A stretch of 63,559 nucleotides of DNA, taken from Massilia sp. CFBP 13721 (lineage in GTDB: Bacteria > Pseudomonadota > Gammaproteobacteria > Burkholderiales > Burkholderiaceae_D). Positions 35,660 to 44,204 of the stretch are shown one piece after another. The stretch is from the NCBI RefSeq assembly GCF_014842025.1, contig NZ_JACYUY010000007.1, positions 176,666 to 240,224 on the forward strand. The letters are read 5' to 3'. Position 1 is the stretch's first letter. Every line of letters begins with the position of its first letter. Position numbers and translations under genes: made by a program. The notes beneath the pieces were generated by a model, which saw only the letters and a list, made by a program, of their open reading frames with translations, was not told the DNA's origin and did no database searches.

Positions 35660-36487
35660 ATGGATCATTTGGATGCAATTTATCAGAATGCTGTTGACCA
35701 AGAGGTTGACCGTCTTGCTCGCCTTTCTCCTTGCGAATTAATGCAACTTAAGTCCGACAGCTGGATAGTAAATACAGAGCAGGGCCCCATTGCACTGGCT
35801 TGCTTAATCTTCGATGCCGGTGACCTTCGACGCATCGCGGTCATGGCCGAGCGTCCTGTTCTGCTCAGCCTCGCTAAAAGAAGATTCGCAGGCGCGGCCT
35901 TGCCCGAGCGCGGCTGCACGCTGCTGGAAGCGAGCATCCGCAGCGGCGCCGATGCGGGCGCCACGGTCCGCATGCGCGTCATTCCCGCCGGCGTCAACAA
36001 GGTGCTGGGCGCCCTGGATGGGCGCGGCAAGATACTCGAACAATCGAGCAAGGGCGAAGACCTGGCCGAACCCATCGAGGATGCCGCACGCAAGCTGGCC
36101 ATGCTGAGCGGTTACCGCGACCAGCTGCAAACGCTGGCGCGCCAGCGCGCGCTCGATGCGGACGCGCTGATCAAGCTGCATCGCGAGCTGGCCGAGGTGC
36201 AAAGCGAAATCGACAACGCGGCGACATCGCAGGCGCAGCTGCGCAGGCGGGTGGATACCGAACTGCTGACGGTGGCCGTCCACGAACACGCCAAGGCGGG
36301 GCGCAGCAGGGAGGTCAGGGCGGCGTTGGAGGACTTCGGAGACGATCTCCTGAAAGGCGTAGCGGTGCTGATTACCTTCGTCGCCTCGACAATCCCCTTC
36401 GCGCTGGCTGGCAGCGTCGGCTATTTCGCATGGCGCCGGCTGCGTAGAGGCCATCGCGGCGGCGCGATAGCACCGGATAAACGCTGA
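35660..36487 (+). CDS. Chimeric protein: unrelated AT-rich N-terminus joined to DUF4349 domain
   Basis: 275 residues. From about residue 80 the sequence matches DUF4349: CTLLEASIRSG, RMRVIPAGVNKVLGALD, EDLAEPIEDAARKLAMLSGY, a coiled coil to about 205 (LIKLHRELAEVQSEIDNA), and a C-terminal membrane helix (VLITFVASTIPFALAGSVGY) with a basic tail. DUF4349 proteins normally begin with a lipoprotein signal. Here about 75 residues of AT-rich, differently coded DNA (MDHLDAIYQNAVDQEVDRLA) replace it. That part looks like a small immunity-type protein. GAAGG upstream supports the start at 35660. Probably a recombination product; whether it is expressed or active is uncertain. Confidence 0.6.
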   Translation: MDHLDAIYQNAVDQEVDRLARLSPCELMQLKSDSWIVNTEQGPIALACLIFDAGDLRRIAVMAERPVLLSLAKRRFAGAALPERGCTLLEASIRSGADAGATVRMRVIPAGVNKVLGALDGRGKILEQSSKGEDLAEPIEDAARKLAMLSGYRDQLQTLARQRALDADALIKLHRELAEVQSEIDNAATSQAQLRRRVDTELLTVAVHEHAKAGRSREVRAALEDFGDDLLKGVAVLITFVASTIPFALAGSVGYFAWRRLRRGHRGGAIAPDKR

Positions 36488-36646
36488 CCCTGGCATGCCG
36501 ATTTTGCCCGCGATGTATCCAGCGCGAGGGTAGGCGATGGCGTAATCATGATGCATACGTCCTGCTGGTCCCTGCCGATAACGCTTGGCTGTTCAGGTCA
36601 CCCGGCGCCATACTAGATATTTTTCAAATTGCAATAGAAGGCGACC

Positions 36647-38755
36647 ATGCTGGCTTTTGATCGGATCAGGTACATCGCGTTGACGACACTTCTTGCCCTG
36701 ACTGCCTGTGGTGGCGGTGGTGGTGGAGGTGGTGGTAACGGCGGCGGCGGCGGGGGTGGCGGTTCGGCACCGCCTCCGCCGGCCGGCGCGACGATGACCC
36801 TGTCAACAGTGAACTTTTACGCGCTGCCGGACCAGGTCCTGCCCGCCAGCGACGCCGTCCTGGCGGCCGGCCAGTTTGCGGTCGAGCTGGTCCAGCAGTT
36901 CCAGGCCCGTGGCGCTGCCCTGACCCGGACGACCAGCTGTCCCGGCGGGGGCCAACTCGTCGTGACCCTCGCCGACAACGACGGCAACGGCACTGCCGGC
37001 GCCGGCGACCGTATCAGCGCGCAGGCAAGCAACTGCCAGGAAGGACCGTTCAACGATATCGTCAGCGGCAAGCTGAGCGTCGACCTTCCGGCAGGCACGC
37101 TCGTCAGCGGCGACAAGCTCTCCGCCCTGGTCCAGCTCGACGACGGTTTCAGCCTGGCGCGCCAGCCGATCAGCCTGGGCGGCTCCTTCACGATCGGCTG
37201 GGAGCGGTCGGTCGTCGCCCAGACCTGGCGCGTGAGCGCAAGCAGCAAGGATGACCTGAAGGTCATGCCGCCGAACGGCAGCGCCACCTTCCTGCGCGCA
37301 CCGGTGCTGACCAAGAGCGTCGATTACGCGGCGGCGCGCGGCCAGGTCGCACTGGCGATGCGCTACGAGGCCGGCGCCAACGTTGTGCTGGTCTCGACAC
37401 CGGTCCCGTTGTCCGCATACCTGAACCGTATTGCCGAGACGGGGATGGTCGAGTTTTTGGGCGCAAACGGCAAGGTGGTGGTAACGACCGCGCGTACGTC
37501 GGGAACCACGGTGGCGAATATCGATCTGCTGCTCGGAAACGCGACGACCGCGGCCCAGCGCATCAGCAATCCGTGGTCCATATTCGCCCGCGGCTTCCTG
37601 TGGTGGGATGGCCAGCGGCGCGACAGGTCCACGCTGCAGCCGGTGTTCGATCCGGTGGACTATCTCGACCATACCTTCATCCACTACCTCGTCACGCCGG
37701 ATCCGGCCCGGGTCACCTTGCCGGATGCCGTGTTCCGCGTGCAGTTCACCCGGCCGCCCGTCCTCCCGCAGCTCGTCTACCGCTTCGCCGACATGACGCC
37801 GGGCGAACCGCCGGCCCTGCCGAGCATCGGCGCCAGCGCCGAGATGCGCGGTGCGTTGCTATTGCTGCGTCCAGAGCGCGCCCTGGGGCACGGGCGCACC
37901 TACGTCATCCAGGCGTCGCGCGACGGCACGACCTGGACTGGACCGGGCACGCTGGCGCCGGACATCGTGGTCGCGGATGTCCAGGGCCACGAGTTCAAGT
38001 TCTACAACGGCGCGCTTGGCAACTTCCAGACTCCCGGCAGCCTGCTGGCGTCGATCGACAGCGACATGCGGCCGCAACTGACAACGGCGGCTGACCTGCT
38101 GCATTTGTCCAGCAAAGTCAAACTCGAGAACGGACGCAGCATCACCGGCTACCGCTGGACCCAGGTGAGCGGCACGCCCTTGCGGTTCGGCGCCACCGAT
38201 ACGGCAGCGACGACGGTACAGTGGGGCGCATCCCGGCCAGGCGGCATCGAAGCGGCCGTCGTCGAGCTGCAGGTGACGGATTCGACCGGCGACACCGAAG
38301 CGGCGCGCATGAGCATCGTGTCGGTCGACGGCGCCAGCCTGCCGGTCTTCCTGTTCCTCAAGCGCGAAGGCGGCCTGGCCTATCGATTCCCGGCTGCCAC
38401 TTACTTCCATACTCCTGCGAACGATCCGTTCCTGACGACCCTGTACGAGCCGGGCAAATACACCTTCAGGACCGTGGCGCTCACGCCCAGCATCGGCGCC
38501 CACCTGGTTCTGTCCACGCAGGGTGGCGCGCCGCTGGCGCCGGGCCATTACGAACAGCCGGGCGCCATCGCGCTGTACAACCTGTATGCAATGCCCTGCA
38601 CGACACATGCCGGCTATTACGACGTGCGCGAAGTCGCCTATGCCCCGGACGGCACGTTCACGCGCCTGGCGGTCGACTTCAAGCATGTCTGCGGCGGCGC
38701 CACGCCGGTGTACGGCAGCTACCGGGTAAACAGCACGGTGCCGGTGGCCAACTGA
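36647..38755 (+). CDS. Large putative lipoprotein, 702 aa, unknown function
   Basis: The signal peptide ends in a lipobox (ALTAC, lipidated Cys at residue 21), so it is probably anchored in the outer membrane. A Gly-rich tether (about residues 22-39, Gly runs around one Asn) and a Pro-rich turn follow. The rest is beta-rich and not recognised as a family: an N-terminal domain to about 300 with SFTIGWERSVVAQTWRVSAS, a middle segment with FRVQFTRPPVLPQLVYRF near 360-385, and a PKD/Ig-like stretch near 500-570 (ITGYRWTQVSGTPLRF, then VVELQVTDSTGDTEAARMSI). The C-terminus has three cysteines. It is convergent with the ABC/peptidase operon and separated from it by 25 bp. Confidence 0.7.
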   Translation: MLAFDRIRYIALTTLLALTACGGGGGGGGGNGGGGGGGGSAPPPPAGATMTLSTVNFYALPDQVLPASDAVLAAGQFAVELVQQFQARGAALTRTTSCPGGGQLVVTLADNDGNGTAGAGDRISAQASNCQEGPFNDIVSGKLSVDLPAGTLVSGDKLSALVQLDDGFSLARQPISLGGSFTIGWERSVVAQTWRVSASSKDDLKVMPPNGSATFLRAPVLTKSVDYAAARGQVALAMRYEAGANVVLVSTPVPLSAYLNRIAETGMVEFLGANGKVVVTTARTSGTTVANIDLLLGNATTAAQRISNPWSIFARGFLWWDGQRRDRSTLQPVFDPVDYLDHTFIHYLVTPDPARVTLPDAVFRVQFTRPPVLPQLVYRFADMTPGEPPALPSIGASAEMRGALLLLRPERALGHGRTYVIQASRDGTTWTGPGTLAPDIVVADVQGHEFKFYNGALGNFQTPGSLLASIDSDMRPQLTTAADLLHLSSKVKLENGRSITGYRWTQVSGTPLRFGATDTAATTVQWGASRPGGIEAAVVELQVTDSTGDTEAARMSIVSVDGASLPVFLFLKREGGLAYRFPAATYFHTPANDPFLTTLYEPGKYTFRTVALTPSIGAHLVLSTQGGAPLAPGHYEQPGAIALYNLYAMPCTTHAGYYDVREVAYAPDGTFTRLAVDFKHVCGGATPVYGSYRVNSTVPVAN

Positions 38756-38780
38756 CACTGCCAGCACCGGCATCTGCGTT

Positions 38781-40688
38781 TCAGTCGCCTTCGGCCGCAT
38801 CCACCGGCAAACACACCCACGGCTCGTACATGACCAGCGCATCGACGACCAAGCCCGGCTGAAAACAGACCTCGCCGCGCGTGATGATGTTGTCGGGCAC
38901 CTCGGCGAGATACGTTCCCGAGTCGGACAGCTGGCCAATGCGGACACGGTAGTTGGCCGCATTGCCGACTTTGCCGGGCCGGTAACGCACCAGCGGCGTG
39001 GCGCCTTCGGGGACGGGCAGGTCGAAACGCAGCGCAATGGCGAACTCGTCGTCCTCGTCGACCAGGCTGCCGCGCGGCCGCGGCAACTGGGCGATGCGGC
39101 GCGCATGGGTGGACTCCAGCGCTTTCAGGTGGCGCGCATAATCGTCCAGCACCAGGTCGAGGTCGAAGCGGGCGAGCTGGAAGGCCGTCTGCCACAACAC
39201 GTAGCCCTCCAGGTCGCGCGGAAAATCCTCGCGTGCCAGGGTGCGCAGCAGCGTTGCCGGCGCCGCCGCGCCGTAGCGTCGCACCAGGCGGTCGACCAGG
39301 ATCGTGCCCAGCGGATACTTGAGGTTTTCGTCGACCGCGCCGATGAAGGCGATCTGGTCGGTCAGCTGGCGCGGCGTGACCAGCCGGCGTGCCGAGACGA
39401 TGGCCGCCGCCAGTTCCTGCTCCTGGGTTACCCCGGTCTGCGTGTCGAGTTTGTTTTCGACCCACGCCGCCAGCCCCTCGTTCAATACCATCATCCCTTC
39501 CAGCTGGCGGCCACGGGCGCCGCCGGCCAGGCGCATGGCGAACACGTGCGCCGTTTCGTGCGCCAGGGTGGACCTTGCGTCCCTGGCGCCCCCGGCGTTC
39601 ACGCGCATGCGGATGCGGTCGAGATAGGCTGTGCCGGCGTGGTTCTCGATGGTGCCGGACAGGTCGACGTCGATCGGCGCCCCGCCGTCGATGCCGAGCA
39701 GGGCGGCGACTGCTTCGAAGGTACGGTCGGCCTCGTCGATCAGGGGGCGCACGCGCGCGCTGCTCATGGCCGGGTAGCTGAAGCTGTAGTGCCCCGTCGT
39801 GGCATGCGCGCCCGCGATCGGTGCGAACTCGAGGGCGTCGGCGCGATCGTTGGCGGCGCCGTCATTTCCATCCCGGCCTGCCTTGCTGCGCTCGATCAGC
39901 AGCGCGATCCCGGCCAGTGCCGCCGCCACCATCAGTGCGATGCCGATCCGGGCGAACCAGCGCCGCAGCGCGCCGCTACGCTGTACCCGCGCGCGCACCT
40001 TGCCGGCGCTGCAGAACAGGGCGAAGGCCAGTGAACCGAACAGCAGGGCCGCGCCCAGCTGGGTCCAGATGGTCGCCATCGGCAGTTGCCAGGCGGTCCC
40101 GGTGAAGCGCAGGGTCAGCAGGTCGGACGTGTCCAGGACTGCCGCCGATGGCGCCGTGTACTGCAGCAGCCGGACCCCGATCGCGCACAGTACCAGTACC
40201 AGCCAGGCCACATGACGCAGGAAGCCCAGCAGCATCCCGGCCGTCAGCGCCACCGTCGTGGCCAGGCAGCACAGGCCGAACATCGTCAGCAGCAAGGATG
40301 GCCGCAAGTCCTGGTCGAGCGAGCCGCGCGTGGCGGCGTGCAGCGCCGCGTGCAGCAGCAGGACGCCGGCGGGGAAGATCAGCAGCACCAGCAGCGCCGC
40401 CTGGATTTTCGCCGCGAAGATGGTGCTGCGCCTTAGCGGCAGGCCATCGAGAAAATCCAGGGTGCCGTCGTCGATTTCGCGTACCAGCAGGTTGACGCCG
40501 AGGGCGAAGCCGAGAACGATCTGCAGGTTCGCCAGCTCGTCGGCCAGGGTCTGCATGCGCTCGGGGAAAGCGCGCGTACCGAAGGGGACCACGAAGGCGT
40601 CGACGACGTCCATCAACAATAGCGCGAGCACGACGAACACGAAGGGGCGCAGGCTGCGCAACTCCTTGCGAAACAGGGGGCTGTTCAT
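38781..40688 (-). CDS. ABC permease fused to gluzincin (M1-like) peptidase domain, 635 aa
   Basis: Residues 1-265 form an ABC-2 type permease with about seven hydrophobic segments (first RPFVFVVLALLLMDVVDAF; LVREIDDGTLDFLDGLPLRR is a typical cytoplasmic loop). Residues about 290-635 form an extracytoplasmic domain with a metallopeptidase motif HETAH at 377-381 and a candidate third ligand in VLNEGLAAW (Glu404), the HExxH...E arrangement of M1-like gluzincins. The C-terminal about 100 residues are beta-type. Known databases name such fusions ABC permease/M1 aminopeptidase. Its start overlaps the 616-residue permease gene by ATGA. Together with the ATPase it forms a three-gene exporter; substrate unknown. 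Confidence 0.78.
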   Translation of the reverse strand: MNSPLFRKELRSLRPFVFVVLALLLMDVVDAFVVPFGTRAFPERMQTLADELANLQIVLGFALGVNLLVREIDDGTLDFLDGLPLRRSTIFAAKIQAALLVLLIFPAGVLLLHAALHAATRGSLDQDLRPSLLLTMFGLCCLATTVALTAGMLLGFLRHVAWLVLVLCAIGVRLLQYTAPSAAVLDTSDLLTLRFTGTAWQLPMATIWTQLGAALLFGSLAFALFCSAGKVRARVQRSGALRRWFARIGIALMVAAALAGIALLIERSKAGRDGNDGAANDRADALEFAPIAGAHATTGHYSFSYPAMSSARVRPLIDEADRTFEAVAALLGIDGGAPIDVDLSGTIENHAGTAYLDRIRMRVNAGGARDARSTLAHETAHVFAMRLAGGARGRQLEGMMVLNEGLAAWVENKLDTQTGVTQEQELAAAIVSARRLVTPRQLTDQIAFIGAVDENLKYPLGTILVDRLVRRYGAAAPATLLRTLAREDFPRDLEGYVLWQTAFQLARFDLDLVLDDYARHLKALESTHARRIAQLPRPRGSLVDEDDEFAIALRFDLPVPEGATPLVRYRPGKVGNAANYRVRIGQLSDSGTYLAEVPDNIITRGEVCFQPGLVVDALVMYEPWVCLPVDAAEGD

Positions 40689-42535
40689 TTGACCTCCCAG
40701 CGGCGCGCCGCCAGCCTGACGCTGCAGCCGAGCAGCGGTTCGCGCCGCTCCACCGCGGTGAACAGGCGCGTGCCGCGTGCGAACGACGCCGGCAGCACAC
40801 CGGCGCGCGTGCTGTCGACCCGGGCCAGCGACTCGGGCCGGATTTCGCCATCCCACGGCCCCAGGGCGAGGTACAGGACCGAGAACGGCGCCACCTCGCC
40901 GGCCGCCGGCCCCAATCGGTAATGCACTTCGAATGCCTTGCCCGCCATGCGCTGCGCACTGAAGTACACCTGCGGGATGGCGATGCGGTCGAGCGTGTCC
41001 GCCAGGCGCGCCTGTTCGGCGCCGAACACCTGTGTGAACTGCTGCGTCAATATGCCTTGGTCCGGCGCACCGTGTCGAGCCAGCAGCGTGGCGAAGCCGG
41101 GTGCGAGCAGCGAAGCGCGCGCGTCGCCGGGCGGGCGCTCGGCCAGCACGGAGCGCGCCAGCGCCTGGAAGCGGGGTTCGCCCATGTGCTGCGCCAGCGA
41201 CCCGACCATGCGCCATGCCAGCGCGTCGGCCAGGCAGGGGCCGAGCTCCTCGCGCACGCCCAGCCACGCGTTGAGTGCGCGCCGGGCGCCATCCGGCCGG
41301 GCCTGCAACAGGCGCGCCGCAAAGGCCGCCCGCAGCGCCAGCTTCTCCTGCTGCTGCGGCAGATCGCGCGCGACCAGCCATTGCGCGGTGCCGTCCAGCA
41401 GCCAGCGCCGCTCTTCCTCGGCGGCGCGTTCGCGCGAATGCCACTGCATCCACGACGCCAGTGCATAGGCCCGGAAGCCGGCGCTGTCGAACGCGCTGTC
41501 GGTGAAGGCCGCGCGCACCACCACGCCATCGGCGTTCGGCAACACGGCGCGCTGGAAGGCGTCGCCATCGAGGGCGTCGTCGGGCAAGGCCGTCAACGCA
41601 GGGGGATTGCGCAGGCCGAGGAAGGCCTGCATGCGCGCCAGGTCGGATGCCAGCGCATCGGCCAGCTGCTGCGCCCCATCCGCCGATCCGGCAAGGCCGA
41701 CCGCAACGGCCGGCCCTCGCGCGCTGCGCACTGCATGCGCCAGTTCGAAGGGCGGCTTTGGTTTGCGCGTTTCGATCACGGTAAACGCCATGAGCAGCGC
41801 CAGGAAGCCGATGGTAACGGCGGATTTTTCGCGCGGACGCATCCGGCGCGACAGGGCCACCACCAGCGAGCCCTCGGCGGCCAGGGCCAGCACGAGCGTC
41901 GCCGCCACCAGAGCGGCGCCGATGGCGCAGGTGACCAGCACCGCCGGCAAGGGCAGCGTCTGCCGTTCGTAGACCATCGATTCCTGCACCAGGTAAAACG
42001 GCGCCCAGTTCTCGATGGCCAGCTGGCCGGTCGCGTTGGCCGTCACCGTGCACACGAACAGCAGGCCCCAGATGACGTACCGGTAGCGGCCGGTCAATCC
42101 GACCGCAAAGGCGAGGGCGTAGGCGAAAAAAACGAAACTCGCGCTGCGGATGGCCACCATGGCGACGTAGTGCGGCGTCAGCACGACCTGGCCGCGCGCA
42201 ACGAGCAGGGTCGCGCTCAAACAGGCTGCCATGGACAGCAACAGCAGCGCGCCTCCCAGCAGCCATTTGACCGCAAGCACCTGGGTCCGGCTGACCGGCA
42301 AGGTCTCCAGGAACAGCTGGGTACGCCCCATGTATTCGCGCACGACCAGGCGGCTGGCCAGCACCAGCGCCAGCAAGGGCGCCATCAGCACGACGATTTT
42401 CTGGTAGGCCACCATCGGACTGCCCATCATCCCCGCGGCGCGCAGCGCCCCGGCCTGGGCCAGCGCCAGCAACAGCAGCATGGCCAGCAGCACCCAGCGG
42501 TGTTCGCGCCATTCCTTGTAGAGCAGGGCGCGCAT
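40685..42535 (-). CDS. ABC permease with degenerate peptidase-like C-terminal domain, 616 aa
   Basis: Residues 1-260 are a permease (MRALLYKEWREHRWVLLAML start, a TQLFLETLPVSRTQVLAVKW loop, about six to seven helices). Residues about 265-616 have the same layout as the partner gene, with WMQWHSRERAAEEERRWLLD and GTAQWLVARDL at the places where a gluzincin would carry HExxH and the downstream Glu segment. The HExxH itself is absent, so this half looks like a pseudo-peptidase, perhaps for substrate binding. It overlaps the ATPase gene by one base (TGATG) and the 635-residue gene by four (ATGA). The start is set by this coupling; the frame opens further at 42763. Confidence 0.75.
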   Translation of the reverse strand: MRALLYKEWREHRWVLLAMLLLLALAQAGALRAAGMMGSPMVAYQKIVVLMAPLLALVLASRLVVREYMGRTQLFLETLPVSRTQVLAVKWLLGGALLLLSMAACLSATLLVARGQVVLTPHYVAMVAIRSASFVFFAYALAFAVGLTGRYRYVIWGLLFVCTVTANATGQLAIENWAPFYLVQESMVYERQTLPLPAVLVTCAIGAALVAATLVLALAAEGSLVVALSRRMRPREKSAVTIGFLALLMAFTVIETRKPKPPFELAHAVRSARGPAVAVGLAGSADGAQQLADALASDLARMQAFLGLRNPPALTALPDDALDGDAFQRAVLPNADGVVVRAAFTDSAFDSAGFRAYALASWMQWHSRERAAEEERRWLLDGTAQWLVARDLPQQQEKLALRAAFAARLLQARPDGARRALNAWLGVREELGPCLADALAWRMVGSLAQHMGEPRFQALARSVLAERPPGDARASLLAPGFATLLARHGAPDQGILTQQFTQVFGAEQARLADTLDRIAIPQVYFSAQRMAGKAFEVHYRLGPAAGEVAPFSVLYLALGPWDGEIRPESLARVDSTRAGVLPASFARGTRLFTAVERREPLLGCSVRLAARRWEVK

Positions 42536-43383
42536 CAGGCGGGCACGCTGTCGGTACGGGCAAAGGCCAGGAAAATGTCTTCCAGCGAGAGGGTCTCGAC
42601 GACGGTGCCGGGCGGCCAGCCGGCCTGGTTCCACAGCGCGGGTTCGGCCTGCCAGATATCGCCGCGCAGTTGCGTAAAGCCTTCGCCGGGCGGCTGGGCG
42701 GTATCGCCGACAACCCTGCGCACCCGCGTGCGCAGGGCGCCGACTTCCCCCTCGAAGCGGCAAGTGCCGGCCTGGACGATGCCGACGCGCTGCGCCAGCT
42801 GCTCGACTTCCCCCACCAGGTGCGACGAAAACATCACCGTCGTGCCCTGTTCGCGCTGCAGCGCCTGCAGCTGGTCGTTGAACTCGCGCCGCGCCACCGG
42901 GTCGAGCCCAGCGGTCGGTTCGTCCAGCAGCAGCAGTTCGGGCCGCGGCGCCAGCGCCAGCGCCAGGCCCAGCTTGGTGCGCGTGCCGCCCGACATCTCC
43001 GACGCGCGCCGGTCGCGCGGCACGTCGAGCATGCGCAGCAGGCGCCCGAATTCAGGCCCGTCCCAGGTCGGATAAAAACTGCCGACAAAGGCGCCCAGCT
43101 GGTCGGCCGTCATCCAGGGATAGAAATTCGGCTCCTGGCAGACATAGCCGATACGCTGCTTGAGGCCGGCCGGCATGCGTTTGACGGAACGGCCGAGCAC
43201 GGTGATGGTGCCGCTGTCCGGACGTAGCAAGCCCATCAGCAGTTTCAGGGTAGTGGTCTTGCCGGCGCCATTCCGGCCGAGGAAGCCGAACATTTCTCCC
43301 TGCCGCACGGTGAGATTCAAGCCGTCGAGGGCTTGCACCTTGCCGTAACGGTGGGTGACGGATGCAAGCTCGACAGCGTTCAT
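42535..43383 (-). CDS. ABC transporter ATP-binding protein
   Basis: 282 residues. Walker A GRNGAGKTTTLKLLMG is near residues 37-52, the Q-loop in VCQEPNFYPW near 82, the signature in an unusual form MSGGTRTKLGLALALA near 128 (Gln of LSGGQ replaced by Thr), Walker B ELLLLDEPTAGLDPVARRE near 148, and the H-loop Val-Met-Phe-Ser-Ser-His near 181. It is the CcmA/NatA type that pairs with ABC-2 permeases. A C-terminal extension of about 75 residues (TRVRRVVGDTAQ onwards) resembles that of drug/lantibiotic exporters. It is the first gene of the operon, followed by two permease-peptidase fusions with overlapping starts. A sigma-70-like promoter lies 30-60 bp upstream. Confidence 0.9.
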   Translation of the reverse strand: MNAVELASVTHRYGKVQALDGLNLTVRQGEMFGFLGRNGAGKTTTLKLLMGLLRPDSGTITVLGRSVKRMPAGLKQRIGYVCQEPNFYPWMTADQLGAFVGSFYPTWDGPEFGRLLRMLDVPRDRRASEMSGGTRTKLGLALALAPRPELLLLDEPTAGLDPVARREFNDQLQALQREQGTTVMFSSHLVGEVEQLAQRVGIVQAGTCRFEGEVGALRTRVRRVVGDTAQPPGEGFTQLRGDIWQAEPALWNQAGWPPGTVVETLSLEDIFLAFARTDSVPA

Positions 43384-43412
43384 GTTGTGGATTGGAAAGT
43401 GAAATTGATTTT

Positions 43413-43443
43413 ATTATAGTAGCGTTAATTGGTAATTTTGCAA
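43413..43443 (-). promoter_or_regulatory. Sigma-70-like promoter of the ABC/peptidase operon
   Basis: On the minus strand TTGCAA is followed after 19 bp by a perfect TATAAT, 30 bp before the ATPase start codon. The segment is far more AT-rich than the coding DNA around it. The spacing is two bases longer than ideal, so a further activator or a looser -35 is possible. Confidence 0.5.
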
Positions 43444-43502
43444 TCTTTTGTTTTGATTTCGATGTCTAATAGTGACAGCGGTAACAAGCGACGGTTTCAG
43501 GC

Positions 43503-43590
43503 AGATTCCAGCCGGTCGTAACATTCTGCGGATTTCTCTGCGCGTTAAACTGCTATGCTGGCACGACAGTCCGGTCCGGCCAGGAGCCGT
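43503..43590 (+). promoter_or_regulatory. Repeated leader, copy C
   Basis: GCAGATTCCAGCCGGTCGTAAC, then GATTTCTCTG, then CTGCTATGCTGGCACGAC and CCGGTCCGGCCAGGAG. It matches copy A best in the second half (TGCTATGCTGG ... GGCCAGGAG), including the extended -10 TGCTATGCT. It precedes the immunity-like gene at 43676. A similar CTGCTATGTTGAC occurs at about 44690 before the secreted gene at 44718. Confidence 0.5.
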
Positions 43591-43675
43591 TGGAAGCAGT
43601 CAATCCAAACGGCGCAAGACGACGATAACGAAGGCCCGTTTCGGAAAACATCTACTGCGAGGTATAGGTACGCTC

Positions 43676-44095
43676 ATGATCTCAGTCGGGTTTTTTGGAT
43701 GCAAGAAAGAGCAGATCGTTACCTGCGGTTTTGAGGAGGCGTGCGACAGATTCCCATTTACTGGCATGACATTCCCAAACGCTAATGGGTTAAGTTCGTT
43801 GAGTGAAGTACTTACCGGAAGCAAAACGTTTGCGACCAAGCCAGTGTCTTTGTCGATCGAACCGTTTTTTGAACTCAGTGACCATTTGCAGGCTGCAGTT
43901 CGGCAGGCTTCGGCAGAGGACTTAATGGATGCTGGGGCACAATGGGCGCAACTCATGCCGTGGAAGGCACTCGACACAAACCCAATGGATCTAGCTGGCT
44001 TCCTGCTTTCTCTACGATCGCTGGTACATGGGCCAGAACGAGAAGGGAACTCGATCTTCCTATTAGTCGAGTCGGGTAGATTGCCTTCATCCTGA
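43676..44095 (+). CDS. Immunity-like hypothetical protein, 139 aa
   Basis: AT-richer than its surroundings. The second half (about residues 70-132) has DHLQAAVRQASAEDLMDAGA, QWAQLMPWKALDTNPMDLAG and FLLSLRSLVHGPEREGNSIF. This compact helical pattern is often seen in small immunity proteins of polymorphic toxin systems, but no family can be named with confidence. The N-terminal 20 residues contain FFGCKKEQ, which with the frame upstream (LLRGIGTLMISVG) could be a lipoprotein signal if translation begins earlier at a non-ATG codon. The ribosome binding site of the chosen start is weak (GCGAGG, 13 bases). The longer frame from 43472 runs through the repeated leader and is less likely. Confidence 0.45.
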   Translation: MISVGFFGCKKEQIVTCGFEEACDRFPFTGMTFPNANGLSSLSEVLTGSKTFATKPVSLSIEPFFELSDHLQAAVRQASAEDLMDAGAQWAQLMPWKALDTNPMDLAGFLLSLRSLVHGPEREGNSIFLLVESGRLPSS

Positions 44096-44204
44096 CTGTC
44101 GTTCGGCTCTGCTTTGGGTCGGTCGGTAGAAGCCGTACTATGAGCGACGGCAATCGGCCATGAGCGGATGTCTGGCCATTACTTTGATAATCAACAAGGA
44201 CGAA

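Noticed and set aside
38781..42713. A single 1310-codon frame spanning both permease genes
   Set aside because: The frame is continuous only because the upstream part is the wrong frame of the 616-residue permease. ATGA coupling and domain content show two genes.
44101..44170. A fourth copy of the shared leader
   Set aside because: Only GGTCGG and a TATGAGC segment agree; too little for a claim.
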